A stretch of 64,000 nt of DNA from Scedosporium boydii (GCA_002221725.1 NJFT01000197.1:1-64000); one strand, 5' to 3'. Counted from the first letter of the stretch, positions 23,824 to 35,642 are shown. Notes: generated by a model not told the origin, from the letters alone. A program made the numbers and translations.

Positions 23824-24574
23824 AAACGAGGCATGGGCGTACAACGATGAATTTTTTTATTTCTTTCATGACTAGGGATTGTTCGGGATATCACAGGGAG
23901 TTTGTATGGAGTTTCAGTTGCTTTTTTCTCCCCACGCTTTATTTCGAGGAGGGAGGTGCCTTTTTCCTCTCCCCTTTTCCCTTTCCCCCTCTTTCTTTGT
24001 CTTTATCGCATTGGGTCACTCGGGGCTTTTGTCATTATTGGAGTGGACGGTGTACATAGGGATGGTCAGTAAAAACGAGGGTATGGATCGGCAAGGCAAG
24101 GCGGTAAATGTGGACATGGAAGGTGTATCAACACGTACTGGGAACATTATACCCGTTGGTGTTTGGTCGGCGTAACTAAAATGGTTGGCGCTTGAAAAGA
24201 AAACAGATTGAAGCAAGGGAGTCGCGGAGGCTTATCTCTATTCGCATACAACTCCTTTGCCGTGAGTTTATTCTTCTCAGCCTTTGCTCTATCACGGCTC
24301 CCAGCGTCTTATCCGATTGTGGAGCGCGAGGCGAGTGTATTAAGGTGGAAGTAATGAGCTATGTATATTCTATAGAAATGGATGGGTTCACCTTGTGACA
24401 TCTGCTATATATACAATCTATATAATCCCAATATTCTCTCCTAGTTTCCTTCTCGTACTCTTACACAATGCCTTTTCACAAGACACCTCAAACGCTGAAC
24501 TTGTAAAGTTTGGCTTCTACAAGACTTCGAGAACCAAATAGGTAGTAGTTTCTTTCGCCAATACTATGCTCAAC
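23824..24574. other. Intergenic region between convergent genes
   Basis: About 750 bases, pyrimidine-rich near 23925-24010. It probably holds the 3' UTRs of the arrestin gene and the glutaredoxin-like gene. Confidence 0.5.
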
Positions 24575-24991
24575 TCAGCTCGCCTCCTCAACAGCCTTCA
24601 TCTTAGCCGCCACCTCCGCCTCAGTAAACCGATGCATAAGCTTTGCCGCCTTCCCAGAGAGCTTCGGATCCTCTTCTGGTGCAGAGCTCTTGCTGATGTG
24701 GATCTATTTCAAGAGTAATTTGTGTATTAGCCTTGTGCGTCCATATTCCCATATACATACTTTACCCAGGGTTCGACTGAGGAAGGGGTGCCTTACAACG
24801 GGGACATCAAAATCATAGAGGTCCCTCCATGGCTTCGCCTCGGGCTTGATAATGTCTACTTCGCGGAGGGTAAAGGGCTGGGAGGTCTGGAGCTTGGACA
24901 GGACGGATTTGGCCGTGACGCAGAGGCCGCAGTTTGCGCGGGTGAAGAGGGTGATGCGGATGGATTGGTAGAGGGAGGGAGTGAGGCGCAT
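24575..24991 (-). CDS. Glutaredoxin-like protein (DUF836 / YDR286C family)
   Basis: Model complement(join(24575..24703,24797..24991)), 107 residues. The thioredoxin-fold start is RITLFTRANCGLCVTAKSVL, with a C-x-x-C redox pair at C21 and C24. The cis-proline region is FDVPVIHI, which spans the intron (DVPV then IHISKSSAPEEDP). The end is KLMHRFTEAEVAAKM, typical of the fungal family. A short N-terminus (MRLTPSLYQSI) could be a mitochondrial presequence. The substrate is unknown. Confidence 0.85.
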
Positions 24992-25537
24992 TGTGACTTT
25001 TGTTCCCTGCTTAATTAGGGATTTGAGTATTTTATGAAATGCGGGTGATGCGTTGTTGGATGAGGTTTGATCGAGAGTGTAAGACGTGAGAGAACGGCAT
25101 GAGATGAAGCAGTGGACCGAGTTAAGTGATTAAAGCTAAATTTACTTAGAACAGCCGTGTGCAGCTGCCCAGACTGCCATTTTTGGAGGGAAACCAAGTC
25201 AGCCTGGATTCTGGGGCTTAAACCGTGAGAACAAACGTTGTTGACCAGGAAAGGAATTTCATGGTGGAACTATGAAAAACGGTGCCCTACTTGATTCGGC
25301 AGTTCAGGCCAGCTGGCCACAGCCAGCCGGGCCGCCAACAGCTTGCAATAATAGATCCGTACGGGATCTTCTACTCTTGTAACGGAGTTTGAAATATGCA
25401 ACTACCGACAACCTTGTACCAACCACGTCCATACCCGCCCGTCATCCGCCATTGTGGTCGCCTAAGTTTACTAGCCTGCCCCCTCACACACCCGGCACCA
25501 AACAGGCGGAGCCGCTAGCGCGTACGAAGGTCCCACT
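24992..25537. other. Divergent intergenic region
   Basis: About 550 bases between the glutaredoxin-like gene and the MFS transporter. No distinctive element is visible. Confidence 0.4.
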
Positions 25538-27486
25538 ATGGACGTCCAAACCCCCGGCGCGAAACGAAGCTGGCGAGCGACGAACGCGCGCTGGCTCTGC
25601 GCCGCCATCGTGCTAGTTCTGAACTTAGCCTTCTACGCCAAAGCAGGCCCTACCCTCCGCGTCGTCGAGCTGGCCGTCTGCCGAGAATACTACGCCGAAC
25701 ATGACCCAGGCAAGATCCGCCCCGATGGCGGTGTTGACGAGAGCGAGTGTAAACTGGATGGCATCCAGAGCAAGGTAGCGTGGCTGTTCATGGCCGATGA
25801 GCTCCTTCATTTCGTCTGCGGTGAGACGTTGCCCTCCTCTCTGCTGGGATTGGGGCCTTGGGCGGATAAACGGCCGGGGACTTTAGCTAACAGGAGCACT
25901 TTGGGGTGAACAGACTTTATCGCTATATTGCCCCTTGGCATTTTGGCCAACCAGCTCGGACCGAAGCCCGTGATGATCCTCAACTTCGCCGGGCTCATTC
26001 TGAGTTGGGTCTGGTTGTTTATCGTCTGTAAGCGAGACCTGGTTGATGGCTGCGAATGAAGCCGGCCACCCTATGTTTCCTAGTATTGTTCACTTACAAG
26101 ATGTTAGGCGCTTTCTACGAAGTGTTTTCCTCGACGTGGATCTTATTCGCTTCTGTATTTTGCCTGCCTGGAGGCGCAACTCATTTCAACACGGCCATTA
26201 TATATACAGTGGCAGCGAAGCACACCACGGACTGGTATGGGAACCGCCCGCTGTCTATGGCGGGTTAAGATGTATGCTTGTGTATAACCCTAACGCCTTA
26301 TTAGGACGACGACTTTCTCCCTCTTGGAAGGTCTCATTCAAGTATCGCAACTAATAGGCCCCATTATCGGGTCATCTCTGTTGCTTATCAACATCTGGAT
26401 CCCGTACTACGTGATTATCCCGATATCGCTCTTATCCATTGTTTTTGCGCTGGCGTTGCCACCAGGGACGCAGCGGATCCGACTTATCCGCCCAGAACTG
26501 GCTATCAGGAGATCGGGCGGGCGTGAGAGTGAGAGCCTCCTCCATACCACGACTTCCGGTTCCGGTTATGGTTCAGATGACGATATCAGCGACAGAGTGC
26601 TCGTGCCAGATGATGGTGGTGCTACTGCGCCTCAGGCCGTCATTGACCTGAAGCACGCGACGAAGCAGGATTTAAAGCAATTCTGGGAAATGCTCACGAA
26701 GTACTCAATCGTTCGCTACGCATACGCTGCTTCATTTATCATGCCCCTTGGAAAGCAGGCCCTCCATATCTTGCAACAGTACGTGTCGAAAAGGTTTCAC
26801 CTTGCCATAGCAAAGGTATGTGCCTCCTTTCCTCCCTTGTCGCGATCTCTTCGGGAGAGTAATGCTGAGTCCGGTTTCTCTCTCCACCATAACAGGTTGG
26901 GTTTCTCTTCTCAGTGAAGGCTGTTGTCGTTGTAGCGCTATATTTCTTCATTCTACCTACAGCGCAGAGAATGATGACATCGTCCAAGCCTGTAACATCC
27001 GTGCGCCTTGCCCGCATTAGCATCGTCCTCCTCGCGGTGGGTACAGCCGTGATTGGGCTTGCTTGGGACGTGATTATCTTGATCCTCGGCTTGATCGTCT
27101 ACGCGGCTGGATTCGGCTTTCCGGTTCTTGTCCGCTCCCTTCTTTCCCACTACGCGGCTTCGTACGGACTACCGATACCACTCTTGTTTTCTGGCGTGGC
27201 TATTACCGAAACAGCAGGGAGCTTCACAGGGGCGGTTGGATTGACGACTGCGTTTACCAAAACTCTTGGTCTGCACGGGTGGATTCAGGGGCTGCCATTC
27301 TGGGTCTGCACGGTAAGCACATGGTGGATAACACCGCCTTCCGACGTCTTGTTTCGCCACGGTTTACTTGCTTGGTCGAGGTTTATTTACTAACAAATGG
27401 GCCAGGCTTTTTACGCGGCAATGGCGATTCCTACGTTCTGGCTCGATCTGGGGGAGAGTGATCCTGTCAGCGGTGGAAATGACTGA
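25538..27486 (+). CDS. Major facilitator superfamily transporter
   Basis: Model join(25538..25820,25914..26027,26084..26234,26305..26815,26896..27312,27406..27486), 518 residues with phase kept at every junction. The protein is strongly hydrophobic with about 11-12 helices: LCAAIVLVLNLAF, DFIAILPLGILANQLGPKPV (the family's loop 2-3 region), FAGLILSWVWLFIV, FALALPPG, VVVVALYFFILP, VVLLAVGTAV-like and GLIVYAAGFGFPVLVRSLL. A central cytoplasmic loop of about 100 residues (acidic, SDDDISDRV) separates the two halves. Substrate is not deducible. The donor of intron 3 (GTATGG at 26235) is the least certain. A TauD-type dioxygenase follows on the same strand about 530 bases away, hinting at joint uptake and catabolism. 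Confidence 0.8.
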
Positions 27487-28012
27487 CTGCGTGCGCGGGC
27501 GCGAGGGAAACCCCACGCCGTCGAAGCCTGGTGGCGTATCCCACCCGTGACACATGCTGAGAGCGACGGATTCTAGATCGAATCAACCTAGAGTATAGTT
27601 CATTTGTTTCGACGTGTGATCTCGAAGACCCGATCGCACTTCATTCCTTGAATTTGAGACGACCCCGCTCGACGAAGTCACATCTGTGCACATTGACTAA
27701 AACATTCCTTCTGTGTAACCCTCCTTCTTTCACATCCTGTAGCAGGATTGTGATGAGGATGCATGGCCTCGCATGTGGTGGCTCTTAACCCCGCTTCAAG
27801 GCTACCAGCGGCAGGACGTACGTGGCGGTGGTATTAGGCTGATCTTAGCCCGCGCTCGAGATGATAGCGGCGTTCCCATGTCTTGGCCCTCACTCGACAG
27901 CCCTGTTTTTCGTGGCCAATTCTGTATAAAGAAGCGGATAGCCGTTCTGTTCACACTGCCGCTAACAGCTCCGTACTACATGGGCTGACGGATTACACCA
28001 ATCTCAGCAACC
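27487..28012. other. Intergenic region between two plus-strand genes
   Basis: About 530 bases between the MFS transporter and the dioxygenase gene. No coding signal; a CTGTATAAAG TATA-like word at about 27921-27930 lies some 85 bases before the dioxygenase ATG. Confidence 0.4.
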
Positions 28013-29711
28013 ATGTCTGCTACTCAAGACGTTATCAGTATCCAGCCTGGTGCTACCCCAACTGCACCCGCCAATGGGGCATCCAAGGGACTCTATGGTC
28101 TCTACAGCGCGCCCACGGCTTCTGAGCAAGTCATACGAACTTGTCGCTTCTCCCAGACCGAATACGATGACTATGGCAACCGGCGACCCAGCCTTCAATT
28201 CCAGCCAACCCGCGAGGACTTCAACGCTCGCGTGGAACGAGAGGCTAAGGCGAGGGGTTCAAAGCCCATGCCAAGTCTGCCGGACGGCTTCCCCGCCGAA
28301 ATCAAAAGCGATCGAGTATGGTACGGGAAAGACATTCAGGGCATGGAGAGCTTCATGCTTCGCCTGTCAGAGAAGGAAGTTGATGAGGTGCGGGACGCTG
28401 TGCGGCACTTCACGGGTATGGTTCTTTCCTACCATCGTCGTCCAGATTACTCGGAATGAAGGCCCCTATCGAGAGCAAAAGCTTACATATCTTGCCCTTA
28501 TCTTCCTCTCTTAATAGCTTTACCGGGGAATCTAGGACCTGACCAGATGGCCCGTGAGCTCTTCCCTTTACCGACGCTCGGGAAGAGGCTAGAGAAGATT
28601 TCCCAATCTTTGTACTCGGAACGTGGTATTGTCATTCTCAGGGGCCTAAAGCCAGACGAATTCTCGCCTCTTGAAAACGTATTGTTGTTTGCCGGAATGA
28701 CGAGTTATATTGGGGAGCAAAAGGGCTGTCAAGACCGGTTTGGCAACATGCTCAGTAAGCTTTCCTTCTGCATCAGGCCCCCTTCAGTCTTCCATTCGAG
28801 GCTACCTTCGGTTTCTTACACCCCAAAATCTAGCCCACTTAGTCGACATGAGCTTCAGGTTCGGTAAAGACAGCAAGCGCACGCCGACCTTCACGGGCGG
28901 GGCTCTTGTAAGTTCTATTCCACCAAAACTTTCGGTGCCGTTGGCATCTTAGCTGACAAGGTCCGGGCTCTCGGAAAATAAGCCGTATCATAACGATGTA
29001 TGCGACATTCTTGCTATGTACGTACAAGAATCTGCACCGAATGGCGGAGAGTCGACACTCGCATCGGCGGGAGCGGTATACAATGAGATTGCGAAGACTC
29101 GGCCGGATCTGATCAAGGTTCTTTCCGACCCAATCTGGATCTACGATAAGTTAGAATGCCCCACCCCTCTGGCGCATATGCTCCTATCCCGAAAGCTCAC
29201 CCACTGATTCTGTCGTCGCTGTACCAATTGTAGGGACAAGCCGCCCGCGGTCTGGAGAGCCCGCCCCATCCTCTTCCCGGAACCGACACACGGTCCATTC
29301 TTCTGCTTCTCGCGCCAGAAGATCACAGGCTCGGACCATTACCCCCTCTCACCCAGCCTCCCCGCCATGACGGAGGCCCAGGCGGAAGCCATCGACATGG
29401 TGCACTACGTGGCCGAGGAGCACGGGCTGTCGATGGCCCTGGACCCGGGCGACATTCTGCTGTACAATAACCTGGGCGTCTTGCACGGGAGAAACGCCTT
29501 CACGGACGTCCCCACTGGTGAGAAGCGCAGGCATATCCTGAGGGTCTGGGTGCGCAACGAGGAGCGGGCTTGGAAGACGCCTCCGGGGCTCGAGCCTGAC
29601 TGGCACCTTGTTTATGGGAACTCGGAGCGTCGGAGCTGCGCGTGCTGGAAGATCAGCCCCGAGGAGATGGACAAGGATCGGGTCATTGGGCATAAGATGA
29701 CTTGCTCCTAA
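28013..29711 (+). CDS. TauD/TfdA-family Fe(II)/2-oxoglutarate dioxygenase
   Basis: Model join(28013..28415,28518..28754,28834..28907,28983..29149,29234..29711), 452 residues, all phases consistent. The jelly-roll core shows the iron-binding H-x-D as H241 and D243 (PYHNDVCDILAMYV), preceded by HLVDMSFRFGKD. The distal histidine H394 and a following Arg for 2-oxoglutarate lie in RRHILRVWVRNEERAW; LLYNNLGVLHGRNAF is a family signature. Fungal members oxidise taurine, sulfonates or diverse small metabolites; the substrate here is unknown. The donor of intron 4 is GTTAGA, non-canonical after position 2, but it alone preserves frame. Its position beside an MFS transporter suggests a small catabolic or biosynthetic unit. 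Confidence 0.88.
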
Positions 29712-29908
29712 ACCGAGCTGTTCATTGGATTGGGCGCCTCCCGCTCCCCCAGAACCAGCCGCGTCCCCTTTTAGGTGGCTCGGAGGATGGCACAGCGGAC
29801 GATCTAAGGCATGTTTTAAAGAAGATGATCTCATGAGGTTATAATGAATAGCTCTGAGGTACTATATAGTCTGACATACAGTAAAACCCAACTCATAATC
29901 TGTGTCTT

Positions 29909-32689
29909 TTATGTTCTCATCTTCCAGCTCTCCACTTCCTCTTCTTCAATGATATATCCTGTGCCCCCATCCCAGTTCCGATCAAACATCTGAGAGACAA
30001 AGAACCCTTTCTCTTCGTAGCGAGCTTCGGACCTCAGCTTGTCGAAATGAGCCTCTAAAATTGTGGTGGTGCACGATGAGTCTTTGTTACTGACTGTTCC
30101 AATTGGGTACATCTCTACTTACTTTGACTGGTTATGGTGCGGTTAAGCCTCTTCAAAAACTTGGCATCTCCCACGGCCAGTGGCAAAGAGCCAAGCGCCT
30201 TCTTCGAAGGGTTGGAAAGGATAGCCCCGCCCCTGAAGTAATGGTGGAAATGCCCCAGCATGGCGCGCGCGGCATGTATCTGCGCCTCGGCGTCTTGATA
30301 CTTCCCTTTGGGGCCATACCGGCCCTGGATATTATCTCGTTAGTCGCATGCATATTCGGTGTCTCTGCGTGTTGGAGGCAAGCGGGCTTTACTCACGGAA
30401 AATCCATAGCGCCGAGCAAAGTCCCTCTCGGCGGCGATCTGCATCTCGGCATTATGAAGCGTCACCATAGTTGCGAGTGTGATCTCCAGCCAAGAGTCCC
30501 TTCTCTTTTCATCATCCCGCATCTTGGTCATAAGGGCTCTCAAGAACATGTCCCGCCGGGGAACAAGGAACTCCCTGATCACAACCTGGTCCAACTGTTG
30601 GTCCATGATTGGCGTGACGGGGACGGAGCCATTCCACGGATCGTCTCGGGGCTTTGACGGGTCTATTCCGAAAGTCTCTTTACCGCAGAGATACCACGTA
30701 TGCTCTATGAGCCTTGTAGCAGCCCATATGGAGAGTGCTTTCTGCACGAGTGGTTTCTGTAAATGCCCGTGTTAGTGTCACTCCAAAGCGCGAGGGTGGT
30801 GAGGATAGGCCGCGAGATGGAACGCGCACATACTGGACAGCTCATAGCATACTCAAACCCTATCCGCAGAGCCGCGTCCTCGCGATCAACCAGCTTATCC
30901 ACGTGGATTGCCTTGGTCCTCTCGACGTACTCCATAATGCTTCTCTTCGCTTTCTCGAGGTCAGAGATACTATAAGGAGGCATATCGAGTCGGTAAGGAC
31001 CATTCTTTCCCTGGCCCTCGTAGGCGGTCCTGTCGCCCGGAAGTGGCTTGTACTTCGAAACCGAGAGATAAAGCACCTCGCCCACTTCGTGCTGAGTTAA
31101 CTCGAGATCCACCTCACTCGGAAGGCTCGCCTCGCTCGAATCGGTGAGCTCGAGGACATCCATCCTTGCCATCCGGAAGTTCAGCGGATGGGTAGGGTTA
31201 TCTTCTGGCGGGCCTAATTGTATTGTGTCAGCCAGCGGTAAAGCACATATCCAAGTGTCCTCGTTTGACCCACCAAGTCGGAAAAGGCGTATGTCGAGAA
31301 GATACGCGTCAATGACACAGGGGTGGACCAAAAAATTTGGAGTCGTCATCTTGCGGCAACCGTGGCACGGTAGGTATAGGTTGGCTTGGAAGCCCTCGCA
31401 CTGCATAGCATACTTAGCTCGTTACGTGTTGAGACCCCCTTTGGTGGTTTGGGGGGGGGGGTGGGGGGTGGCTGGCCGCTTAACAACTCACCTTCGTCTT
31501 TTGGCTTCTGCACCGCTCACAGGCTTTGACGGCCTTTACTCGCTTATCAGGCAGCCGCCTGGTACCCTGGAACTTGAGTTCCACACCTCGAATTTGCCCT
31601 CCGGGCCCACAGTAATGCTTCAAAACTCCGGACTGGGCGGGTTAGCCAGATCCCACTAGAAGATCCACACCCTCGGCTGCCTTACCTCATCTGGGGAGGC
31701 CATCCTCTTTCTCGACACCGAGGTCTTTGTCTCTGCGCCGAAAGGGACAGATATCAAAGCGAGCGATCCCGTTCCTGGGGTCCCCAGGGTCGTATCTTTC
31801 GAGATATTTGACCGTTCGCGGCTGACACCCTGAGTAGGGCGAATCGTTGTTGACTGTTGGTGTTGGGACTGAGATAGAGCAGGGCCGGAGGGGTTTGGAA
31901 CGGAGTCCTATAAGATGTTAGCAGCTTCAACCGGCGGCCCAAACCGCAATAGCTCACCAAGAATTCCTGCATAGGACCCGGAGCCGTGAGATTGAGGTCC
32001 AGGTCTCCCATCAGGGCTGTCCCAGAGAAATTGAGGTCCAGATGCGAGGCGGAGCTTTCATCGGGGGCTAACGTTGCGCCACCAAGGTTATTCAGCAGGC
32101 CGCTGAATTGGCTGTTTTGAGAAGGCATCGTGTTGGCAAACAGGGGATCCCAGGGACCCATGAGTTGCGGTATATTATACCTAGGATCCGCCACAAAGCT
32201 GCCGACTGCCAGCAATGCGTCGCATGAATTTGAGTACATCTCCAGATTGGAGCTGGATGTCGCAACAGCAGGAATGGCAGCCACATGCTGTTCAGAGGCG
32301 ACCGGAATTGCATGACCCTGCGGGCTTGCGTTGGGTGTAAAGAACTCGTCCGTAGCAAAATCAGGTACAGACTGACCTGTGCTGTGTTGGAACAGGAGCT
32401 GGAGCTGTTGGAGCTGTTGGAGCTGTTCTTGGCTGAAGTAGTTGGATGAATGTGCCCATGGGAGTTGGGCCAACGTTTCCCCGCCGACGCTCTGTGGGAC
32501 GGAGCTGGTGTCAACCTCCCGGAATGGGGCAGCACGGTCGCAGAAGCTCCCATCGCCGGTTGGTATTTGGAAAGAGAGTAGAGGATTCTCATGACTATCG
32601 TCACGCGGGCCGTCGCCATCACGTCGGCGACCACCGGCGGAATCGGCAGGTTCGTGGGTTAGTTGAGACTGCATTCTCAGCACAGGCAT
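29909..32689 (-). CDS. Zn2Cys6-type transcriptional regulator with an internal zinc cluster
   Basis: Model complement(join(29909..30054,30123..30324,30397..30756,30834..31400,31492..31632,31686..31907,31958..32689)), 789 residues; every junction keeps phase. Residues 1-240 are acidic and Gln-rich (QEQLQQLQQLQLLFQ), like an activation domain. The zinc cluster is in the middle: C356-x2-C359-x6-C366-x10-C377-x2-C380-x12-C393, starting KACERCRSQKTK across the intron 3 junction. Basic residues precede it (RRLPDKRVKAVK). The C-terminal half is helical (ALSIWAATRLIEHTWYLCG) and probably regulatory. Spacing after the fourth Cys is longer than the standard GAL4 pattern. It is divergent from a GNAT gene, 515 bases apart. 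ATG 32674 is an alternative start. Targets are unknown. Confidence 0.8.
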
Positions 32690-33204
32690 CACGAGGGTAT
32701 CCTTGGATGCAACAAATGAGGAAACCGGGGCTCGTCACCGCCAAACAGTGGAGCACCATGTCGCTATACTTGTACTTGCTGTGCAAACGGCAGGGCTGCG
32801 CCTGTTTCAATGTTCTTAATAAGCTGGCAACCAAATGGCACGTTCATCGTCAGTGGAAGGAGGCCCCCATCAACCACCCCGCTGCAATTGTGCGCAGCCA
32901 GACACTCCAAGACCCTCCCTGGAACATGTGTTCCGGCCAATCGGCGAGAAGCCCCTCCGGCCGCAGGATGTTGGGGCGCCGACACGCTAATCCCAAACAG
33001 GTATCCGGAATCCCGTTTAGGAAACCGGGACTCCTGCACCAGACCTCCTCAACAGCGGAGAACAGCGGAGACGGCTGGTGATTGCGTCGCAAGACTGAAA
33101 CCTACTATTTAAAGGCGCCCCGGAAGCAAAAGAAATAGGCATCCAGTGCTCAGCCCTGCCCAAAAATTCTCTCATTTCCACTCAGGAAACCTCTTTAGCC
33201 AGTC
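32690..33204. promoter_or_regulatory. Bidirectional promoter of the zinc-cluster gene and the GNAT gene
   Basis: 515 bases between divergent starts. It holds two copies of AGGAAACCGGG (32719-32729 and 33019-33029), the second within the near-palindrome CCCGTTTAGGAAACCGGG. A TATA-like TATTTAAAGG at 33106-33115 lies about 95 bases before the GNAT start. Confidence 0.55.
33106..33115 (+). promoter_or_regulatory. TATA-like element of the GNAT gene
   Basis: TATTTAAAGG, about 95 bases before the ATG at 33205, a plausible spacing for a fungal TATA box. Confidence 0.4.
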
Positions 33205-33989
33205 ATGACGCTCATCAGCGCACCCGGTTCGACGCTTCGCGTCCGCCCTGCCACACCCCAGGATATCGACTCGATGGCCACCATCATCTACGAGGCCATG
33301 CCCATGGATCCGCAGTGGGACTACAGGTTCCCGCTGCGCAAGAAATACCCAGAGGACAACTATGCCTACACCCGCCTCATGATGAAATCCATGCTTGAGG
33401 AGGACGGCGTCTTCACCCAGGTCGTCACGTTCCCCACGCCCGGACTGCGCGTGCGGGACGAGGTCCCGGCCGCTGTGGCTGTCTGGGAAGTGACCTTCAA
33501 CCCGGATAAGGACTACTCAGTCCCGGCGAGTGAGTTTCTACCTTCTCATGAAAAGAAAGAAAGAAAATATTAAAGACCGGACTGTGGGCTCGTTTATTAA
33601 TGCGTAGTTCTTTTTGGGCGGGGACAGGCGACGATGGCGGACGGCGACGCGACGCCAACTTCGAGCGCATGGCGGCTTTCGACGACACCCTGAGCGCTGC
33701 CAAGAAGTCCTACTTTGACTCCAAGTACCAGTCCAACCAGCTGCACCTGCGCGTCCTCGCCACGCACCCCGACTTCCAGCGCAGGGGAGCGGGCAGCGCG
33801 TTGTGCAGGTGGGGGATGGAATATGCTGGGGACCGCGGGCAGCCCGTGACGCTGCTGAGCAGCCCCATGGGCCAGCAACTCTATTCGTACTTGGGTTTTG
33901 ATTACCTGGGCACTGTCACGGTCCAAGTCGAGGGCGAGGCGGAGAAGCTGTGCATTGGGGCGATGATGTACCCCGCCGCCTCCAATTAG
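33205..33989 (+). CDS. GNAT-family N-acetyltransferase
   Basis: Model join(33205..33529,33628..33989), 228 residues; intron GTGAGT...ACAG keeps phase. The N-terminus is LRVRPATPQDIDSMATIIYE, the usual beta1-alpha1 of GNAT enzymes. Acetyl-CoA-binding motif A is LRVLATHPDFQRRGAGSAL, with the pyrophosphate loop Q159-R-R-G-A-G164; motif B follows as VTLLSSPMGQQLYSYLGFDY. Filamentous fungi carry many such paralogues acting on small amines or xenobiotics; the acceptor substrate is unknown. The gene is divergent from the zinc-cluster regulator and shares its promoter. Confidence 0.9.
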
Positions 33990-34535
33990 TGTGACCAGAG
34001 GCCGGATGAAAGGAAGGTCGGAGGCACCAGACGCCCAGGATCTAAGCACCGCTCCTACGTGTAAGGGAGAGGAGTATTTTTAGATCCGTCTTATTGCAGC
34101 CTAGATAAAGCCGAGTAGCCCTGAAGAGTACCGTTAAGAATTCATACATCAGTCATTCCTACTCCATCACATTCGCTCATCATGCTATCTGCGAAGATCG
34201 GAATAGTGAAACCACTCACCAGACGTTCAGGCCGAGTCTCTCATCGTAGCCCGCTATTTGTTGATAGAATTACGCTTTGATCTCTGTTCAAAAGATCTCG
34301 AAACGCCTCCCAGACGATCTGACTCACCCGAAGGCAGAGGGAAGGACAGAGAATACGGTGGATTAGGGTACGTCGCAACACACTGAAAATCAGTAAGAAC
34401 AGTGTTATATCCGCCAACGCCGCAAGCCTCATCATTGTAAGTACTGGCTAACCGAGCGATTGGTCAAGAGTATTCTCCAGACGACTCACTAACACGTGTC
34501 TCGCGATAGCGCCGGCAGACATTGGAAGGGGCAAG

Positions 34536-34559
34536 CCGGTTTCCTAAATAGGAACCCGG
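34536..34559. promoter_or_regulatory. Inverted repeat CCGGTTTCCTA-AA-TAGGAACCCGG
   Basis: Two 11-base arms, one mismatch, around an AA centre. The arm is the reverse complement of the AGGAAACCGG word found twice in the regulator/GNAT promoter. CGG ends facing inward are typical of dimeric zinc-cluster binding sites; the binding factor is inferred. Confidence 0.45.
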
Positions 34560-34842
34560 GTCCCCTGGCTGACCCTTCGGTGTGGGGCCAGTGAGTGGTG
34601 GGGCCGGTGTGGAGACGGTAAACCCGCCAGCTCCGTTCGGCCGGATGCGGGGCTTCTCCCGGATTCCAGATCGGGAAACCGGATCGCTCCCATCGAGCCC
34701 GTTTAGAAGCTCATCTTCCTCCCCAGCGGCCAGATTACGCGTTCCGACTTTCGATTTGGCGGCGGAAGACGGGTAGGAGCATGATTCGGGTCTATAAATC
34801 AAGATCCTTTCCCACCCAAAGCGCTGGCCAGTTAATGTCCGG

Positions 34843-34862
34843 TTTTTTTTTTTTTTTTTTTT
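34843..34862. repeat. Poly-T run of 20 bases
   Basis: Uninterrupted run of 20 T in the leader or promoter of the gene at 34989. Confidence 0.95.
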
Positions 34863-34988
34863 GCGATTCATCGTTCAAATCGACCACCGAAGAAAAACTT
34901 ACTGCTACGAACCACTCTGGACAGCGCACAGACATTCACGGTTTTCGACTCCGTTTCCCCAAGTCTTCCGCCAATCTTCGTCACCGAG

Positions 34989-35642
34989 ATGACCTTGACC
35001 TATCGTACAGCTTCGCTGTGGGCGCTACGTGCCCTCCTCGCGTCACTCTCCGCCGGATCCGCCATAGCGCTGATCACACTACGGAGCCGAAGCGAGGCTG
35101 AAAATGGAGGCCCTCTTACCGGCTACTTGTTCGTGCCTTGTCCGCTGGAGCACTTTGGCAGGTCGTCCGTATTTCTAACCCTGGATAGGCTCCACGCCGT
35201 GTGGGCGGCATCTACGACTGGGTCCTTGATCTTGGAGTATATCCTCCTCTGTAAACAGAAGCGAAAGAGGTGGGTTCCAGCCCCGCAATACTTTCCCGCT
35301 ATCTTGATGAGGCTCTGACGCTTTGAAAGGTTCTTATGCTCTGCTCTTTTCCTTGCGGTCTGCCTTGTCGTCCGGCTTTGCCAGGGCGACACCTACACTG
35401 CGATTACCTGGGGGCCAGTGGCTCTTTGGCTTGCCATATATCAGAGTGTTCTATTTCTCTCTGCATGGGGTAGTGGCGAAGCGAGGGACGCTCAGATCCA
35501 TGACATGGAAGCGGGACTTGGCCCGCCCTACAGCGCCACGAGGGAGAAGAAACAACGCAGTGAAGGGTCTAATACCAGAAATTGGGGCAATAATGGCGAT
35601 ATCGGGATCGCTACCTGGGGCATTATTGCTGTGGGGCTCTAG
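34989..35642 (+). CDS. Small four-helix integral membrane protein, unknown function
   Basis: Model join(34989..35269,35330..35642), 197 residues; the 60-base intron (GTGGGT...AAAG) keeps phase (CKQKRKR then FLCSALFL). Four hydrophobic helices are evident: WALRALLASLSAGSAIALIT, HAVWAASTTGSLILEYILL, FLCSALFLAVCLVVRLC and AITWGPVALWLAIYQSVLFL. The C-terminal tail is polar with a glycine/asparagine-rich segment (NTRNWGNNGDIGIATWG). I do not recognise the family. Its promoter carries the AGGAAACCGG-like elements shared with the regulator locus. Confidence 0.65.

Larger units (their letters stand above)
33990..34988. other. Intergenic region with inverted repeat and AGGAAACCGG-like elements
   Basis: About 1 kb upstream of the four-helix membrane protein. 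It contains the inverted repeat at 34536-34559, another GGGAAACCGGA at 34673-34683 and a 20-base T run at 34843-34862. No coding sequence is supported. Confidence 0.5.

Noticed and set aside
32764..33092. Minus-strand frames of 80-91 codons upstream of the zinc-cluster gene as an extra first exon
   Set aside because: They begin at GTG, have no donor in phase with the next exon and lie in promoter sequence that carries the TATA-like and AGGAAACCGG elements.
25538..33989. Idea that the accessory block is a classic secondary-metabolite cluster
   Set aside because: No polyketide synthase, peptide synthetase, terpene cyclase, prenyltransferase or P450 is present in the window.
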